From: Lachnoclostridium sp. UBA7215
GTDB taxonomy: Bacteria > Bacillota > Clostridia > Lachnospirales > Lachnospiraceae
Direction of reading: 5' to 3'
Length of the DNA stretch: 15,052 bases
Assembly: GCA_002490465.1 (NCBI GenBank)
Contig: DKUB01000046.1
Coordinates: 1-15,052 of the forward strand
The translations under genes were made by a program, and so were the position numbers. The notes beneath the pieces were generated by a model. That model saw only the letters and a program-made list of their open reading frames with translations, had not been told where the DNA came from and made no database searches. The stretch's first letter is position 1. Every line of letters starts with the position of its first letter. Shown in pieces: positions 13,454 through 15,052 of this stretch.

Positions 13454-15052
13454 CTATTTCTCTCCCTGACGGTAAGCGCTCACCTGATACCCCTCCTCTC
13501 CCACCTTGATAGTAACCGCCCCGCAGTCTATGGTAGAATACACCTCTGTCCCCAACTTCTCCAACCGCTCAAGCGTCTCTTTTGCCGGATGGCCATACCG
13601 GTTTTTATATCCTGCCGAGATAACTGCCGTTTCGGGGCTGATTTTCTCTAAAAATGCCGAGCTGCTCGACCCCTTCGAACCGTGATGGCCCACTTTCAGA
13701 TAATCGACATCCGAAATTCTCCCTAAGATTTCCCGCTCTCCGGCCTCCTCTAAATCCCCGGTAAAAATCCCCCGGAAACTGCCATAATCTAACTGCAAAA
13801 CCAGGGAGTAATCATTTTCTGTTTTCCACTCATAATCCGGCGCAGGATGCAGACATCTCACCGTTATGCCACCGGAACAGAGACCTCCTCCCCACTTCAT
13901 TTTTATAAGTGGAATCCCAGACTTTTTTATCTCACTGACAATATTCTCATATTCCGCATCCCTCTTCTCTATATCCGGAACTACGACTGCCCCAATTTGC
14001 AGCCCCATCCGGCTGCGGTCCCGCAAAATTTCCATCATGCCGTTTACATGGTCGCTGTCGCTGTGTGTGATGAAAAAGTAATCAATCCTGCTTATACCAT
14101 AGTATTTCAGATAACGGCTGATACGGTATTTTGCCACCTGTTTTACATCAGAACTCCCCCCATCTATCAGGATAACATTCTCCTCTGTCCGGATTACAGC
14201 ACAATCCCCCTGTCCTATATCCAGATTTGTTATCGTGAGCCCGGTAGATTCCGGTATATGAATAAGCACCAGACATACCGCTGCCACAAGAAGGAATATC
14301 CGGTATCTCCGCCTTCTCAACAGACCGGGTTTGGTCTGTTGAGAAGGTTTTGACAAGTAACAAAACAGACCCAACATCACATAATAGAGGAAAATCTGCC
14401 AAAGCTGCGGCTGTCCGGTAATGATTCTGTGGCAGGGAAGCTTTTCTGTCAAACGGCATATTGTTTCATAATATTGTAAAACGACATGAATGGTACCTGC
14501 CAAAAACCTGGCACAGACCGGGTGGAAAGCCGATAACACACTGATAAGAATGGCAAAACCGATAAGCACACTGACAAAGGGAAGGATCAACATATTTATC
14601 AGAAAGCTATAAGGATTCCACTCATAATAAAAGTATAAGAGAATCGGAAAGGTAACGATAAATATTCCGAGAGAACCAGACATCACTTTCCACAATTTAT
14701 ATTTAATCGAAATCGTTTCCTGAAATTCATCCACAAATACAGTAATCCCAAGCACAGTACCATATGATAATAAAAATCCGCTCTGAAATAAAGACACAGG
14801 GCTTATCGTGAGCTGAATGACTGCGCTGAGCGCCAGAGCCGACAGACGGTCATAACGCTGCCCTAAAAAACGCGCTCCCAACATACATAACATCATTATA
14901 ACTGCCCTTTTCGTCGCTATGGGAAATCCAGTGAGCTCACCATAAAGGATTAACAACAGAGCCGTTGTACATGCCGCTGCTTTCATCGGCATAACATATC
15001 GGCGCAGAAAATAAAATAATCCCATCCCTACCATAGAGACATGAAGGCCCGT
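13454..15052 (-). CDS. comEC: ComEC/Rec2 DNA-uptake channel protein, 5' part outside the window
   Basis: The C-terminal part of the competence membrane channel that moves single-stranded DNA into the cell. The reading frame continues to the window edge: codons before the first visible Met spell TGLHVS, matching the conserved SGLH segment inside ComEC, so the true start lies beyond 15052. The visible 532 residues contain several transmembrane helices of the competence domain up to about residue 265 of the visible part. A metallo-beta-lactamase-fold domain follows, with HSDSDH, TGDLE, GHHGS and GHPAKET, so the metal-binding motifs look intact. This domain has been linked to nuclease activity on the incoming strand. 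A perfect inverted repeat lies in the loop between the two parts (separate entry). The stop is TAG at 13454. Competence in this organism is not established by the gene alone. Confidence 0.93.
   Translation of the reverse strand, partial: TGLHVSMVGMGLFYFLRRYVMPMKAAACTTALLLILYGELTGFPIATKRAVIMMLCMLGARFLGQRYDRLSALALSAVIQLTISPVSLFQSGFLLSYGTVLGITVFVDEFQETISIKYKLWKVMSGSLGIFIVTFPILLYFYYEWNPYSFLINMLILPFVSVLIGFAILISVLSAFHPVCARFLAGTIHVVLQYYETICRLTEKLPCHRIITGQPQLWQIFLYYVMLGLFCYLSKPSQQTKPGLLRRRRYRIFLLVAAVCLVLIHIPESTGLTITNLDIGQGDCAVIRTEENVILIDGGSSDVKQVAKYRISRYLKYYGISRIDYFFITHSDSDHVNGMMEILRDRSRMGLQIGAVVVPDIEKRDAEYENIVSEIKKSGIPLIKMKWGGGLCSGGITVRCLHPAPDYEWKTENDYSLVLQLDYGSFRGIFTGDLEEAGEREILGRISDVDYLKVGHHGSKGSSSSAFLEKISPETAVISAGYKNRYGHPAKETLERLEKLGTEVYSTIDCGAVTIKVGEEGYQVSAYRQGEK
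14312..14347. repeat. Perfect 15-bp inverted repeat within comEC
   Basis: CCTTCTCAACAGACC (14312-14326) and its exact reverse complement (14333-14347) flank a GGGTTT loop. Both arms are coding in comEC, for about PSQQTKPGLLR, in a linker between two transmembrane helices just before the metallo-beta-lactamase domain. On the plus strand the hairpin is followed by TTTTG, so it could act as an antisense terminator. Confidence 0.9.

Noticed and set aside
13847..14353. Plus-strand 168-codon frame opposite comEC
   Set aside because: Antisense shadow of a well-supported comEC frame; its composition is not protein-like.
1..15052. CRISPR array, prophage, restriction-modification or other named defence system
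   Set aside because: No regularly spaced repeats and no integrase, capsid, methylase or nuclease defence genes were seen; PcrA and ComEC are housekeeping.

Overview
The window looks like chromosomal DNA of a gut-type Clostridia bacterium, most likely Lachnospiraceae. The reasons are moderate GC content, strong AGGAGG-type ribosome sites, PcrA with a C-terminal Tudor-like domain, a DUF1836 protein, a DegV protein, a SirTm-like sirtuin, and secreted proteins with lysine-rich fibronectin-like tails. The species assignment is inference from gene content and style.

Layout. (1) 1-2160, minus strand: a Ca/Mn-type P-type ATPase driven by a promoter, a yybP-ykoY (manganese) riboswitch and an intrinsic terminator. 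The gene stops right after its TGDGVND hinge motif, where the sequence ceases to look like an ATPase and resembles the end of an insertion sequence. (2) 2178-3551, minus: an rlmD-type 23S rRNA uracil-C5 methyltransferase, divergent from (3) 3714-7021, plus: a DUF1836 protein, the PcrA helicase and a small single-pass membrane protein, closed by a bidirectional terminator shared with (4) degV (7119-8006, minus). (5) 8092-11261, plus: divergent from degV, a promoter and a cobalamin riboswitch lead into two secreted proteins, one with a DUF4430/transcobalamin-like domain and one predicted PQQ-type beta-propeller. (6) 11262-11376: an unexplained GC-rich intergenic element with two strong hairpins, then a sirtuin gene with its own promoter. 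(7) 12259-15052, minus: a shared terminator, tRNA-Ser(CGA), holA (DNA polymerase III delta) and the 3' part of comEC, which runs off the window end.

How the parts work together. Most genes are housekeeping: rRNA modification, DNA repair, replication, DNA uptake, lipid binding and deacylation. The accessory interest lies in the two metal or cofactor sensing leaders. The manganese riboswitch controls an ATPase that appears broken. The cobalamin riboswitch controls a two-gene secreted module with no transporter gene beside it. I infer that this second module captures corrinoids at the cell surface, pairing a transcobalamin-like fold with a beta-propeller; that is the best candidate here for an under-described system.
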